A stretch of DNA of 64,000 bases, taken from contig JAETSA010000001.1 of NCBI GenBank assembly GCA_021769885.1, positions 103,963 to 167,962 on the forward strand. The letters are read 5' to 3'. This document shows positions 27,140 through 35,277 of the stretch, piece after piece; the stretch's first letter is position 1, and each line of letters starts with the position of its first letter. Origin of the DNA: Bacillota bacterium. Lineage in GTDB: Bacteria > Bacillota > Clostridia > Oscillospirales > Acutalibacteraceae. Position numbers and translations under genes: made by a program. The notes beneath the pieces were generated by a model, which worked only from the letters and a program-made list of their open reading frames with translations, searched no databases and was not told where the DNA came from.

Positions 27140-27784
27140 CTATTTAATCAGGTGTTCCACATCCTTGTTTTTGCCGAGAACCATTAAAGATTCAGACTCT
27201 GAAAAAATATGGTCGGGATGCGGCAAAGGGAAAATTTCATCACCGATTTTTGTCGCTAAAATGCTGACGCTGTATTTGGAACGCACTTTCTTTTCCAAAA
27301 TACTTTTCCCAACCCAGGATGACGGCGTGCTGATTTCATAAATTGAGTATTCCGAGTTTAACGCGATGTAGTTGAAAATACTGTCACTGCCGAATTGCAC
27401 CGCAAGCCGTTCGGCAGTTTCTTTTTCTGTATAGACAACTTCATCTGCACCGTTTCTTAACAAAAATTTAGCGTGAACATCTCGGCTGGCACGCGAAAGC
27501 ACAAAGGCAGCGCCGAGATCTTTGAGCAGGGCAGTAGCCTCTAAAGAGCTTTGAAAATTATCTCCGATGGTTACAACGCATAAATCATAGTTGTCGATTC
27601 CCAAAGACTCCATAAAGGCAGGATTTGTGGCGTCGCCGATCTGCGCATTTGTGACATAGGGCAGAACCGCATCCACGCGTTCTTCAACAATATCGACTGC
27701 CATAACATCATTGCCTTGTTCTTCAAATTTCTTTGCCATATGACGCCCGAAACGTCCCAGACCGATAATTAAGATGGATTTCAT
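27140..27784 (-). CDS. trkA: TrkA/KtrA potassium transport regulatory subunit
   Basis: A 214-residue cytoplasmic RCK protein. The N-terminal Rossmann domain starts SILIIGLGRFGRHMAKKF (NAD(H)/ATP-binding GxGxxG) and a C-terminal RCK_C domain follows from about residue 135. It gates the K+ channel subunit encoded just upstream (trkH, 15-base gap). Confidence 0.93.
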   Translation of the reverse strand: MKSILIIGLGRFGRHMAKKFEEQGNDVMAVDIVEERVDAVLPYVTNAQIGDATNPAFMESLGIDNYDLCVVTIGDNFQSSLEATALLKDLGAAFVLSRASRDVHAKFLLRNGADEVVYTEKETAERLAVQFGSDSIFNYIALNSEYSIYEISTPSSWVGKSILEKKVRSKYSVSILATKIGDEIFPLPHPDHIFSESESLMVLGKNKDVEHLIK

Positions 27785-27799
27785 ATGCCTTTATCTCCT

Positions 27800-29143
27800 T
27801 TAACCAATGGTAATTTTTTCTGCAGGGTATTTTGAAGGTGCGCCGCCATGGTCGTGGAACGCCAGTAACAGCGTAAGTCCGCCGACACGACCGAAAAACA
27901 TTAACAGAATTAAAATAATATGTGAGGCTGTGCCGAGTCCGCTGGTGATGCCGAGTGTAATTCCGACCGTGCCAATGGCAGAGGCGGTTTCGAACAAAGC
28001 TTCTTTCAGCCCGACACCGTCAAATGCACACAAAAGCATCCCGCACGTGAAAAACAGAATGACATACATTGCGGTAATCGCAATGATTTTTAAGAGTGTA
28101 TCGTCACCGATACGTCTTTTAAAGCACTCAATGCTTTTCCTTTGATGGAAAACCGAAAAAATGCTTGCCGCGAGCATAGCGAAAGTTGTCGTTTTCATAC
28201 CGCCTGCTGTGGAGCTCGGTGACCCGCCGATCAGCATCAGCAGAAGCATTAAAACAATCGTTGCATCCGAAAGGGAAGCAATATCTGCGGTGTTAAAGCC
28301 CGCAGTGCGTGTGGTTACCGTTTGAAATAAACTGCCGAAAATATATGCAGATGTTTTTCCGCCGAATATGGGATTTTGATATTCAAAAAACAAAATCAGA
28401 ATAAACGGAATGATAATTAAAGCTAAAGTCGTGATTAAGACCACTTTTGTATGCAGTTTGCATTTTCGAAAGCGGAATTTGGCGGTGATAACATCTGACC
28501 ATACAAAGAATCCTAAACCGCCAAGCACAATCAACGCTATAATGACTATGTTGACCAACGGGTCAGCGACAAATCCCGTTAAGGAAGAAAACGGTGCGGT
28601 ACCACCCATTAAATCAAATCCGGCATTACAAAATGCAGATATTGCGTGAAATACGGCAAAATATAAGCCCTTCCAAAAACCGAACTGCGGGCAGAACCGA
28701 AGTGCGAGCAAAACAGCACCACTGCCTTCAATAATTCCTGTGCCTAACAGAATAAACCGCGTCATACGTACAATGCCGCCGACTTGCGGCGCATTGACGG
28801 ATTCCTGCAAGGTGTAACGGTTGCGCAGTCCGATTTTTTGCTTTGTCAGCATTAAAGCGGAAATGGCAAGCGTCATAAATCCGATGCCGCCGACCTGTAT
28901 CATAATGAGAATAACAATCTGACCGAACAGAGACCAATACGTGTAGGTATCCTGCACAATCAATCCCGTAACGCAGGTGGCGGAGGTTGACGTAAATAAC
29001 GCATCCGCAAAGGGTGTCCAACAATGGGCACGGGAAGAGATCGGCAAAACCAGCAACAGCGCACCGAATAGTATGATGCCGCTGTATCCCAATACAATTG
29101 TACGCAGCGGCGAAAGCTTATGCTTAGGCGAAATGTGTTTCAT
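27800..29143 (-). CDS. trkH: TrkH/KtrB potassium uptake membrane subunit
   Basis: A 447-residue membrane protein of the TrkH/KtrB family with repeated M1-P-M2 units. Pore-loop glycine motifs are visible: TSATCVTGLIVQDT, SAFCNAGFDLMGG, TTRTAGFNT and SAIGTVGITLGIT. With TrkA it forms a Na+- or nucleotide-gated K+ uptake system. It is the first gene of a trkH-trkA-abcF operon; its promoter abuts the inverted-repeat element at 29216-29376. Confidence 0.94.
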   Translation of the reverse strand: MKHISPKHKLSPLRTIVLGYSGIILFGALLLVLPISSRAHCWTPFADALFTSTSATCVTGLIVQDTYTYWSLFGQIVILIMIQVGGIGFMTLAISALMLTKQKIGLRNRYTLQESVNAPQVGGIVRMTRFILLGTGIIEGSGAVLLALRFCPQFGFWKGLYFAVFHAISAFCNAGFDLMGGTAPFSSLTGFVADPLVNIVIIALIVLGGLGFFVWSDVITAKFRFRKCKLHTKVVLITTLALIIIPFILILFFEYQNPIFGGKTSAYIFGSLFQTVTTRTAGFNTADIASLSDATIVLMLLLMLIGGSPSSTAGGMKTTTFAMLAASIFSVFHQRKSIECFKRRIGDDTLLKIIAITAMYVILFFTCGMLLCAFDGVGLKEALFETASAIGTVGITLGITSGLGTASHIILILLMFFGRVGGLTLLLAFHDHGGAPSKYPAEKITIG

Positions 29144-29178
29144 TTTCAGTACCTTACCTTTTGACGACGGTGAATTAT

Positions 29179-29207
29179 ATTATAGTATACTTCTGTGCAA
29201 ATGAAAA
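29179..29207 (-). promoter_or_regulatory. Candidate promoter for trkH
   Basis: On the minus strand TTTTCA (29202-29207) and TATAAT (29179-29184) are separated by 17 bases. The -35 is 9 bases from the left end of the MITE-like element. Confidence 0.45.
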
Positions 29208-29215
29208 GTCTTTCT

Positions 29216-29376
29216 TTAGCCAGACGTCGCGAATTTGAACGCGGTTTTGCAGGATATCTTTTCCCCTGCACGGCGTCAAAAACGCTCGCAATCCAACAGC
29301 CGACCAAGACCGATAAGCCGAAAAACGGCAAATGACCGCCGTTTTAGGCGGGTTCAAATTCGAGCCGTCTGGCTAA
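29216..29376. mobile_element. MITE-like element with ~26-bp imperfect terminal inverted repeats
   Basis: The left end TTAGCCAGACG (29216-29226) followed by CGAATTTGAAC is repeated in reverse complement at 29351-29376; only a few positions differ over about 26 bases. The 160-base interior has further hairpins: TGCAGG/CCTGCA (29249-29270), GCCG/CGGC (29317-29329) and CCGCC/GGCGG (29336-29351). No transposase is encoded. The right end overlaps the stop codon of the exporter gene. It could be a MITE, a transcribed structured RNA or a large bidirectional terminator; T-rich ends are lacking, which favours a mobile or structural element. Copy number is not known. Confidence 0.5.
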
Positions 29377-29828
29377 GGGAAAAATCGATTGCGAAAGCGT
29401 TGGCTGATTGCGGTCAAAACAGAAATAAACGAACTAATCAGCATAATTCCGGTCGCAATCGCTAGTGCAAGCTGTAACGTATAAATTGCGGTTTCCCCAA
29501 AAGCCGACCAATCGCCGTTCAGCGCAAATTTCATCGTATTGTATAATGCGCTTCCGGGAACCAAAGGAATAATTCCGGAAACTAAGAAGGAGGTGGTTGG
29601 AGTCTTTTTAATGCGGGCAAAAACTTCAGCGTAAACGGTTACGAGCGATGCCGCGAAGAAGTAACGGACAGCATCCCCGGTAAGGACGATACCAAGTGCT
29701 AAATAGATTATCCAGGCGATTGCTCCGCCGAGTGCGGCAATCCACAGCTTTGAGCGCCTGAGATTAAACAAAACAGAAAAACCGAGGGAGCCGAGGAAAG
29801 CGGTGAGAATTTGTAAAACGTAAATCAT
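29373..29828 (-). CDS. Threonine/serine exporter, C-terminal-type subunit (YjjB/COG3610)
   Basis: A 151-residue integral membrane protein with four to five hydrophobic segments and the motif GIIPLVPGSALYNTM, diagnostic of the ThrE C-terminal half. It overlaps its partner by 4 bases, so the exporter is split into two coupled genes. Its stop codon lies in the right end of the inverted-repeat element, suggesting that insertion set the current C terminus. Transport of Thr/Ser or of dicarboxylates is described for the family; the substrate here is inference. Confidence 0.86.
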   Translation of the reverse strand: MIYVLQILTAFLGSLGFSVLFNLRRSKLWIAALGGAIAWIIYLALGIVLTGDAVRYFFAASLVTVYAEVFARIKKTPTTSFLVSGIIPLVPGSALYNTMKFALNGDWSAFGETAIYTLQLALAIATGIMLISSFISVLTAISQRFRNRFFP

Positions 29829-30586
29829 TTTAACAGTTCCCCCATAAGCAGTGAGGCGAGAATATATCCTGCCGCAATGGCAACTGCAAGCACAAGTGCT
29901 TCACAGAAACGAAGAATGCCTGCCATAATGTCACCGCTGATAATATCTCGTATGGCGTTTGTCATAGCGATACCGGGAATCAACAGCATAATATTGCCGA
30001 TAATGATTTTGTCGGCTTGAATGCTCGGAAAAGCATATGCGCACAAAAATGCAGCTGCGCACAACAAAAAAGATGCCGTGACATTTGCAAAAACCATATT
30101 TACTTTGGTTTGGTAAATTGTGTAAGTCAACAGGCGTAAGCCTATACCGAGTAATGCCGCGACAGCTCCGTCTACCAAAGTCCCGCCGAAAAATACAGCG
30201 AACGCCCCTGCAATCAGTGCATATGCGCCACACTGTATCCATAACGGATAGCATCTTTTACGCTCCACCTCCGATAACAATTTACGAATTTCTGCAAGCG
30301 GCGGTGTCGTTGCACATATGTGGCGTGACAGCGCATTCAGCGCATCCAGCCTTTCAAAGTCCGTGGAATACTTTTGTATTCTTCGGGTTTGCGTAATTGT
30401 GCGTCCCTCGCGGTCGGTTACGGTCGCCACAATGCTGGAGGTAATTGTAAATATATCTGCACGCTGCATATCATAAGCGGTTAAAATTCGGCACAAAGAG
30501 TCCTCTACACGGCTGATTTCTGCACCGCTGATCAGCATTTTTTCACCGATATCTAAAGAAATACAAAGTAAGTCCTCTGTTTTCAT
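29825..30586 (-). CDS. Threonine/serine exporter, N-terminal-type subunit (YjjP/COG2966)
   Basis: A 253-residue membrane protein: a cytoplasmic N-terminal domain with SGAEISRVEDSLCRIL, then several membrane segments and MLLIPGIAMTNAIRDIISGD. These are hallmarks of the ThrE N-terminal half. GGAGGTG lies 7 bases before the ATG at 30586; an ATG 51 bases upstream is in frame but has no site. It is coupled by a 4-base overlap to the partner gene. Confidence 0.88.
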   Translation of the reverse strand: MKTEDLLCISLDIGEKMLISGAEISRVEDSLCRILTAYDMQRADIFTITSSIVATVTDREGRTITQTRRIQKYSTDFERLDALNALSRHICATTPPLAEIRKLLSEVERKRCYPLWIQCGAYALIAGAFAVFFGGTLVDGAVAALLGIGLRLLTYTIYQTKVNMVFANVTASFLLCAAAFLCAYAFPSIQADKIIIGNIMLLIPGIAMTNAIRDIISGDIMAGILRFCEALVLAVAIAAGYILASLLMGELLK

Positions 30587-30693
30587 TACGCGACACCTCC
30601 GCATAAAATAGTAACATAAGATGTAAAGAATATCCATTTATTTTTTTCAAAAACTACATAAATGGAAAAAATATATGAATTTTTCCGTAAAAC

Positions 30694-30722
30694 TTCCCAT
30701 TTTTTAAAAAAAATGGTATAAT
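30694..30722 (+). promoter_or_regulatory. Candidate promoter for glf
   Basis: TTCCCA (30694-30699) and TATAAT (30717-30722) are 17 bases apart. It is preceded by an A/T-rich tract (30640-30710) that could act as an UP element. The rest of 30587-30811 holds nothing else recognisable. Confidence 0.5.
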
Positions 30723-30811
30723 TCGATTACGCATATAAAATTCAGGTGAATTTACCGATTTTCTCAAGTTTGTATTTTTATGCATACCCTATGATTTTAA
30801 AGGAGTTCATT

Positions 30812-31909
30812 ATGAAACACTACGATTATTTGATTGTCGGCTGCGGACTGTTCGGTGCGGTTTTTGCACATGAAGCAAGACAAAAAGGAAAATCTGTTTT
30901 ATTTGTTGAAAAGCGTTCACATATCGGCGGCAATATTTATTGTGAAGAGCAAGAAGGCATCTTGGTACACAAATACGGTGCACATATTTTCCACACAAGC
31001 AATAAGCAAGTATGGAATTATGTGAATCAGTTTGTGGAATTTAACAATTTTATAAACTCTCCGATTGCGAATTACAAGGGCGAAATTTACAATATGCCCT
31101 TTAATATGAATACTTTCAGCAAAATGTTTCATATCTCTACGCCGGAGGAGGCACGTGCGATCATTGAAGAGCAACGTGCAGAAATTAAAGGCGAGCCGCA
31201 AAACTTAGAAGAGCAGGCAATCAGCCTTGTCGGCCGTGAAATCTATACAAAGCTCATCAAAGGCTATACCGAAAAGCAATGGGGACGTGACTGTAAAGAT
31301 TTGCCGCCGTTTATCATCAAGCGCTTGCCTGTGCGGTATACGTATGATAACAATTATTTCAATGACCGTTTTCAGGGCATTCCCGAAGAGGGGTATACGG
31401 TTTTAATCGAACGCTTGATTGAGGGCTGTGACGTGCTTTTGAATACCGACTTCTTTGCCGACCGTCAAAAGTATCTAGATATGGCGGATACCTGCCTGTA
31501 TACAGGTATGATTGATGCATATTATGATTATTGCTTCGGCGCACTCGGATACCGCAGTCTCCGTTTCGAAAACGAAACGTTGGATATGCCGAACTACCAA
31601 GGTGTTGCAGTTGTGAATTATAATGAGCGGGAAGTCCCGTTTACACGAATTATCGAGCACAAGCATTTTGCGTTTGGTAAGCAGGAAAAAACGGTCATCA
31701 CACGGGAATATCCTGTAGACTGGCAGAACGGTATGGAGCCGTATTACCCAATCAATGATGCGGAAAATACCGCGCTTTATGCAAAATATGCTGACCTTGC
31801 AAAGCGCGAGGACAAAGTACTGTTCGGCGGAAGACTGGCGCAGTATAAATACTATGATATGGACAAGTGCATTGAGGCGGCGCTTGCGATGTGCGAAGAG
31901 GTTCTGTGA
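30812..31909 (+). CDS. glf: UDP-galactopyranose mutase
   Basis: A 365-residue FAD enzyme that converts UDP-galactopyranose to UDP-galactofuranose. The N-terminal FAD motif reads LIVGCGLFGAVFA, then EKRSHIGGNIY, and the Glf-specific YGAHIFHTSNKQVW, EKQWGRDCKDLP and FTRIIEHKHF motifs follow. AAAGGAG precedes the ATG at 30812. It is the first gene of the glycan cluster and implies that the polymer contains galactofuranose. Confidence 0.96.
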   Translation: MKHYDYLIVGCGLFGAVFAHEARQKGKSVLFVEKRSHIGGNIYCEEQEGILVHKYGAHIFHTSNKQVWNYVNQFVEFNNFINSPIANYKGEIYNMPFNMNTFSKMFHISTPEEARAIIEEQRAEIKGEPQNLEEQAISLVGREIYTKLIKGYTEKQWGRDCKDLPPFIIKRLPVRYTYDNNYFNDRFQGIPEEGYTVLIERLIEGCDVLLNTDFFADRQKYLDMADTCLYTGMIDAYYDYCFGALGYRSLRFENETLDMPNYQGVAVVNYNEREVPFTRIIEHKHFAFGKQEKTVITREYPVDWQNGMEPYYPINDAENTALYAKYADLAKREDKVLFGGRLAQYKYYDMDKCIEAALAMCEEVL

Positions 31910-31913
31910 ACCA

Positions 31914-31946
31914 AGACTTGCAAGTCTACTTGCAAAGTGCTATAAT
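31914..31946 (+). promoter_or_regulatory. Promoter with a 14-bp palindrome over the -35 box
   Basis: TTGCAA (31918-31923) and TATAAT (31941-31946) are 17 bases apart. AGACTTGCAAGTCT (31914-31927) is a perfect 14-bp palindrome that covers the -35 and starts 5 bases after the glf stop codon. It has no loop, so it is more likely a dimeric protein operator than a hairpin. Confidence 0.55.
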
Positions 31947-32009
31947 AACAAGACTTTATATTTGATTTTGTTTACATCGGTCAAATTTCGATAAGGGAAG
32001 TGTAATGCT

Positions 32010-33068
32010 TTGGCAGAAGTAAAAGTCAGTGTAATTATGCCCGTATACGGCGTGGAAGAATATGTCGGCGCGGCAATTGAAAGTATTCAAAAGCAAACCT
32101 TTACGGATTGGGAAATGTTTGCTGTGGACGACGGTACCCCCGACAAAAGCGGAGAAATCTGCGACCGATATGCGGCAAGTGACGCGCGCATTCACGTAAT
32201 TCATAAAGAAAACGGTGGCGCACCGAGCGCCCGCAACGTGGCAATAGACAAAGCGGTCGGCAAATATTTTTATTTTATGGATTCCGATGATGTTGCCGAA
32301 CCGACAATGCTTGCAGATATGGTTGCAGCGGCGGAAAAACACAATGCACAGCTGGTCGTGTCCGGGTATTACATTGATACGTATTATTCCGATACGGAAA
32401 AATATACACAGGAGCAGGGCGTAGACGGAAAGGTTTATGCATCTCAGCGCGAATTTCGTGAGGACGCTTACCGACTTTTTGACCAAAATCTTTTATATAC
32501 ACCGTGGAACAAGCTGTATTCCGGTGATTATATTCGAGAAAATAAGCTGTATTTTCCCAATACGTTTTGGGATGATTTCCCGTTTAATTTGAGCGTTCTG
32601 CGCGATGTAGAGCGCGTGGTCGTGATTTCCGGAAAATATTATCACTTTATCCGTAAGCGTGCAGAGTCCGAAACGACGAAATACCGCAGTGATATGTATG
32701 CCAAGCGTGAAGAGGAACACGGGTGGATGCTTGACCTTTACAAGCATTGGAACGTTGACGATGCAAACAGCCGCGAGTTTTTGGCACGGCGATATATTGA
32801 ACGCGTGATTGGCTGTGTGGAAAATGTTACCTCGAAAAGCTGTACGCTTTCTTCTGTAGAAAAGAAACAGGAAATCAAAAAGATTATTTCCGATGAGAAA
32901 GTAAAGGCGTTGCTTCCTGTAATGCATCCGCAATCCGCTTATATGAAGCTGATGCTCGTGCCCGTGAAAATGCAAAGCACATTTCTAACCTATTTAGAGG
33001 GATGCTTTATTTCAAAAGTAAAATCAGGCAATGTGAAGCTGTTTGCTTCGCTGAAGGCGAAACGCTGA
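32010..33068 (+). CDS. Glycosyltransferase family 2 (first in cluster)
   Basis: A 352-residue GT-A enzyme. Residues 5-100 show the family core: SVIMPVYGVEEYV, VDDGTPDKSGEICDRYA, NGGAPSARNVAI and FMDSDDVAEP with the DxD-like metal site. The start is a TTG at 32010 following AAGGGAAG; the ATG at 32004 is out of frame. It is preceded by its own promoter and followed by a further glycosyltransferase after 12 bases. Donor and acceptor are not predictable. Confidence 0.88.
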   Translation: MAEVKVSVIMPVYGVEEYVGAAIESIQKQTFTDWEMFAVDDGTPDKSGEICDRYAASDARIHVIHKENGGAPSARNVAIDKAVGKYFYFMDSDDVAEPTMLADMVAAAEKHNAQLVVSGYYIDTYYSDTEKYTQEQGVDGKVYASQREFREDAYRLFDQNLLYTPWNKLYSGDYIRENKLYFPNTFWDDFPFNLSVLRDVERVVVISGKYYHFIRKRAESETTKYRSDMYAKREEEHGWMLDLYKHWNVDDANSREFLARRYIERVIGCVENVTSKSCTLSSVEKKQEIKKIISDEKVKALLPVMHPQSAYMKLMLVPVKMQSTFLTYLEGCFISKVKSGNVKLFASLKAKR

Positions 33069-33080
33069 ACGGAGAATGTT

Positions 33081-34151
33081 ATGCAGAACACACCCTTTTT
33101 CAGTATAGTTATGCCTGTATATAATGTTGCGTCCTATTTACCGCAGACTATTGAGAGCATACTGTCACAAACTTTTTCGGACTTCGAGTTGATTTTGGTG
33201 GATGACTGTTCACCGGATAATTCTGCTGAAATTTGTAATCGGTATGCTGAATCAGACGGCCGTATTCAGGTGATTTGTCTTTCCGAAAACGGCGGAGCAA
33301 GTCATGCACGTTCGGTAGGCTTGCAAAAAGTGCAGGGAGCATACGTGTTGTTTGCCGACTCGGACGATACACTTTCTGCGGAATTATTGCAGATAGCTTA
33401 TACAGCGGTGCAGAAAACATATGCAGATGTCATTATGTTTAACGCCGTGGAGATATATGTGAACGCAGAAAATTCTGTATATGATAAAATAGATGTTTGC
33501 TTTCCGGCGCAAAATTATACCACAGCTGAGCAGGTTCGCACGGCTGTGATTGAAATAGAAAAGACTACACTTTTCGGTTATTTGTGGAACAAGTTCTACA
33601 GTGTACAGCTTTTACAGCGCGCGAATATCGATTTCTGTGATATGCCGCTGAATGAAGATTTTAAATTTAATATAGACCTTTTTCCTTTTGTTTCTTCTTT
33701 AGTTACGCTAGATTATATCGGCTATCAGTATTATAAACGGGATAATCAAAGCTTGACAGGCAAATTTGTAAAAAATTATTTTGATTTACAAATTATGCGG
33801 ATTCAGCTTTTGCTTGATTTTTATCAGAATTTTAATATGTGCACTGAAAGCGTAAAAGAAGCACTTTGCGGAATTTACGAGCGCAGTTTGTTTTCGGCTT
33901 TACAGCGGAATTTTGATTCGCGCTCTAACTTGTACAGAAAAGACCGTGTTACTTTTCTGAAAACACAATTTGATTCCGTATTATTTCAGGAGCTGATGCC
34001 GTATTCCAACCCAAACGGTATGCTTTTAAAGGTTATGCATACGTTTTTGAAAAAAAAGTGGATATGGGGGTCTCTGATGATTGCAAAGATAATTTATTTT
34101 GTCAAAGAAAAGTTCCCCTCTGTTTTTTCAAGATTGAAACAAAATCGTTGA
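33081..34151 (+). CDS. Glycosyltransferase family 2 (second in cluster)
   Basis: A 356-residue GT-A enzyme with FSIVMPVYNVASYL, VDDCSPDNSAEICNRYA and FADSDDTLSAEL. The C-terminal part is hydrophobic and basic, as in membrane-associated EPS transferases. GGAG precedes the ATG. Its base composition is more AT-rich than that of the housekeeping genes, as often seen for surface-polysaccharide genes. Confidence 0.88.
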   Translation: MQNTPFFSIVMPVYNVASYLPQTIESILSQTFSDFELILVDDCSPDNSAEICNRYAESDGRIQVICLSENGGASHARSVGLQKVQGAYVLFADSDDTLSAELLQIAYTAVQKTYADVIMFNAVEIYVNAENSVYDKIDVCFPAQNYTTAEQVRTAVIEIEKTTLFGYLWNKFYSVQLLQRANIDFCDMPLNEDFKFNIDLFPFVSSLVTLDYIGYQYYKRDNQSLTGKFVKNYFDLQIMRIQLLLDFYQNFNMCTESVKEALCGIYERSLFSALQRNFDSRSNLYRKDRVTFLKTQFDSVLFQELMPYSNPNGMLLKVMHTFLKKKWIWGSLMIAKIIYFVKEKFPSVFSRLKQNR

Positions 34152-34164
34152 GGAGGTGTTTCAT

Positions 34165-35265
34165 TTGAAAAATATTTTGATTGGTCCGATTATGGACGGC
34201 AATGCGGGTGGGATTGATCGATATATTTTAAATTTGTACGAGCGGACAAGCAGTGATGAAATTCAGTTTGATTTTTTTACAAATAAAATTTCCGAGTCAT
34301 TGCAAAAGACACTTGCAACGCAAAATGCAAGTTTGTTTGAAATTGCGGATTTAAAGCATCCGTTTCGGCAGTATGCAGATTTTAAGCGTCTTTTCCGCAC
34401 ACGCAAATATGACACTGCATATTTCAATTTTTCAACCGCACTGGGATTTTTGGGACCTATGGCAGCGAAAAAATGCGGTGTTCCGAAAATTGTAATTCAC
34501 AGTCACACAACAGATTGCGATATTGCCAATCCGTACAAGCGCAAGCTTATGACCTTTCTGCACGCTGTCTGCCGTAAGATTTTGTATCGCTTCGGAACGG
34601 AGTTCTATGCGTGTTCAAAAGAGGCCGGTTTGTGGATGTTCCCCTGTGCGATCGTAGAGGGTGGGCACTTCTCAGTCGTAAAAAATGCAATACAGTTAGA
34701 ACGTTTTGTTTTTAATGCAGAAATTCGTGCAAAAGTACGCAAAGAATTGCAGTTGGAAGATGCATATGTCGTAGGGCACATTGGAAATTTTGTTTATCAA
34801 AAAAATCATAGCTTTTTATTGCAAAGCTTTCAGAAGCTATGTGATTCCGTTCCCAATGCAAAGTTGCTTTTGGTTGGCGACGGACCGTTATATCAGGCGG
34901 TTCAGGACAGTGCCACGCAAATGGGTCTTAAAGACGGAATTTTGTTTTTAGGACGCAAAACAAACGCAAATGACTATTTGCAGGCTATGGATGTATTTGC
35001 TTTTCCGTCGAATTTTGAGGGGCTGGGGATTGTAGCGGTGGAAGCACAGGCAGCAGGGCTTCCCTGTGTTTGCAGTGACCGCGTTCCTTCAGAAGCCGCT
35101 GTTACAGAACAATGCTGTTTTTTACCCATCGATACTGCGGACTCGGTACAGCTTTGGGCGGACAAGTTAGTGGCACTGCAGGGCATTGTACGCAAAGATA
35201 TGTCGGATGTGATTACCGCTTCGGGATACAATATCCGTCAGCAAGATTTTCAGCACTTGGTGTGA
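34165..35265 (+). CDS. Glycosyltransferase family 4 / GT-B
   Basis: A 366-residue GT-B enzyme. The N-terminal domain has MDGNAGGIDRYILNLY, and the C-terminal nucleotide-sugar domain has VGHIGNFVYQKNHSFLL, LLLVGDGPLY and FPSNFEGLGIVAVEAQAAGLPCV, which includes the E-x7-E motif. The start is TTG at 34165, six bases after AGGAGGTG; the GTG at 34156 lies inside that site. Confidence 0.9.
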   Translation: MKNILIGPIMDGNAGGIDRYILNLYERTSSDEIQFDFFTNKISESLQKTLATQNASLFEIADLKHPFRQYADFKRLFRTRKYDTAYFNFSTALGFLGPMAAKKCGVPKIVIHSHTTDCDIANPYKRKLMTFLHAVCRKILYRFGTEFYACSKEAGLWMFPCAIVEGGHFSVVKNAIQLERFVFNAEIRAKVRKELQLEDAYVVGHIGNFVYQKNHSFLLQSFQKLCDSVPNAKLLLVGDGPLYQAVQDSATQMGLKDGILFLGRKTNANDYLQAMDVFAFPSNFEGLGIVAVEAQAAGLPCVCSDRVPSEAAVTEQCCFLPIDTADSVQLWADKLVALQGIVRKDMSDVITASGYNIRQQDFQHLV

Positions 35266-35277
35266 GGTTAATAGGTT

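Noticed and set aside
29146-29357. Two 60-codon frames across the inverted-repeat element
   Set aside because: They read through the repeats and hairpins; the element is better explained as non-coding.
29351-29376. Resemblance of GTTCAAATTC to a tRNA T-arm
   Set aside because: No acceptor, D or anticodon arm can be fitted around it, so no tRNA is called.
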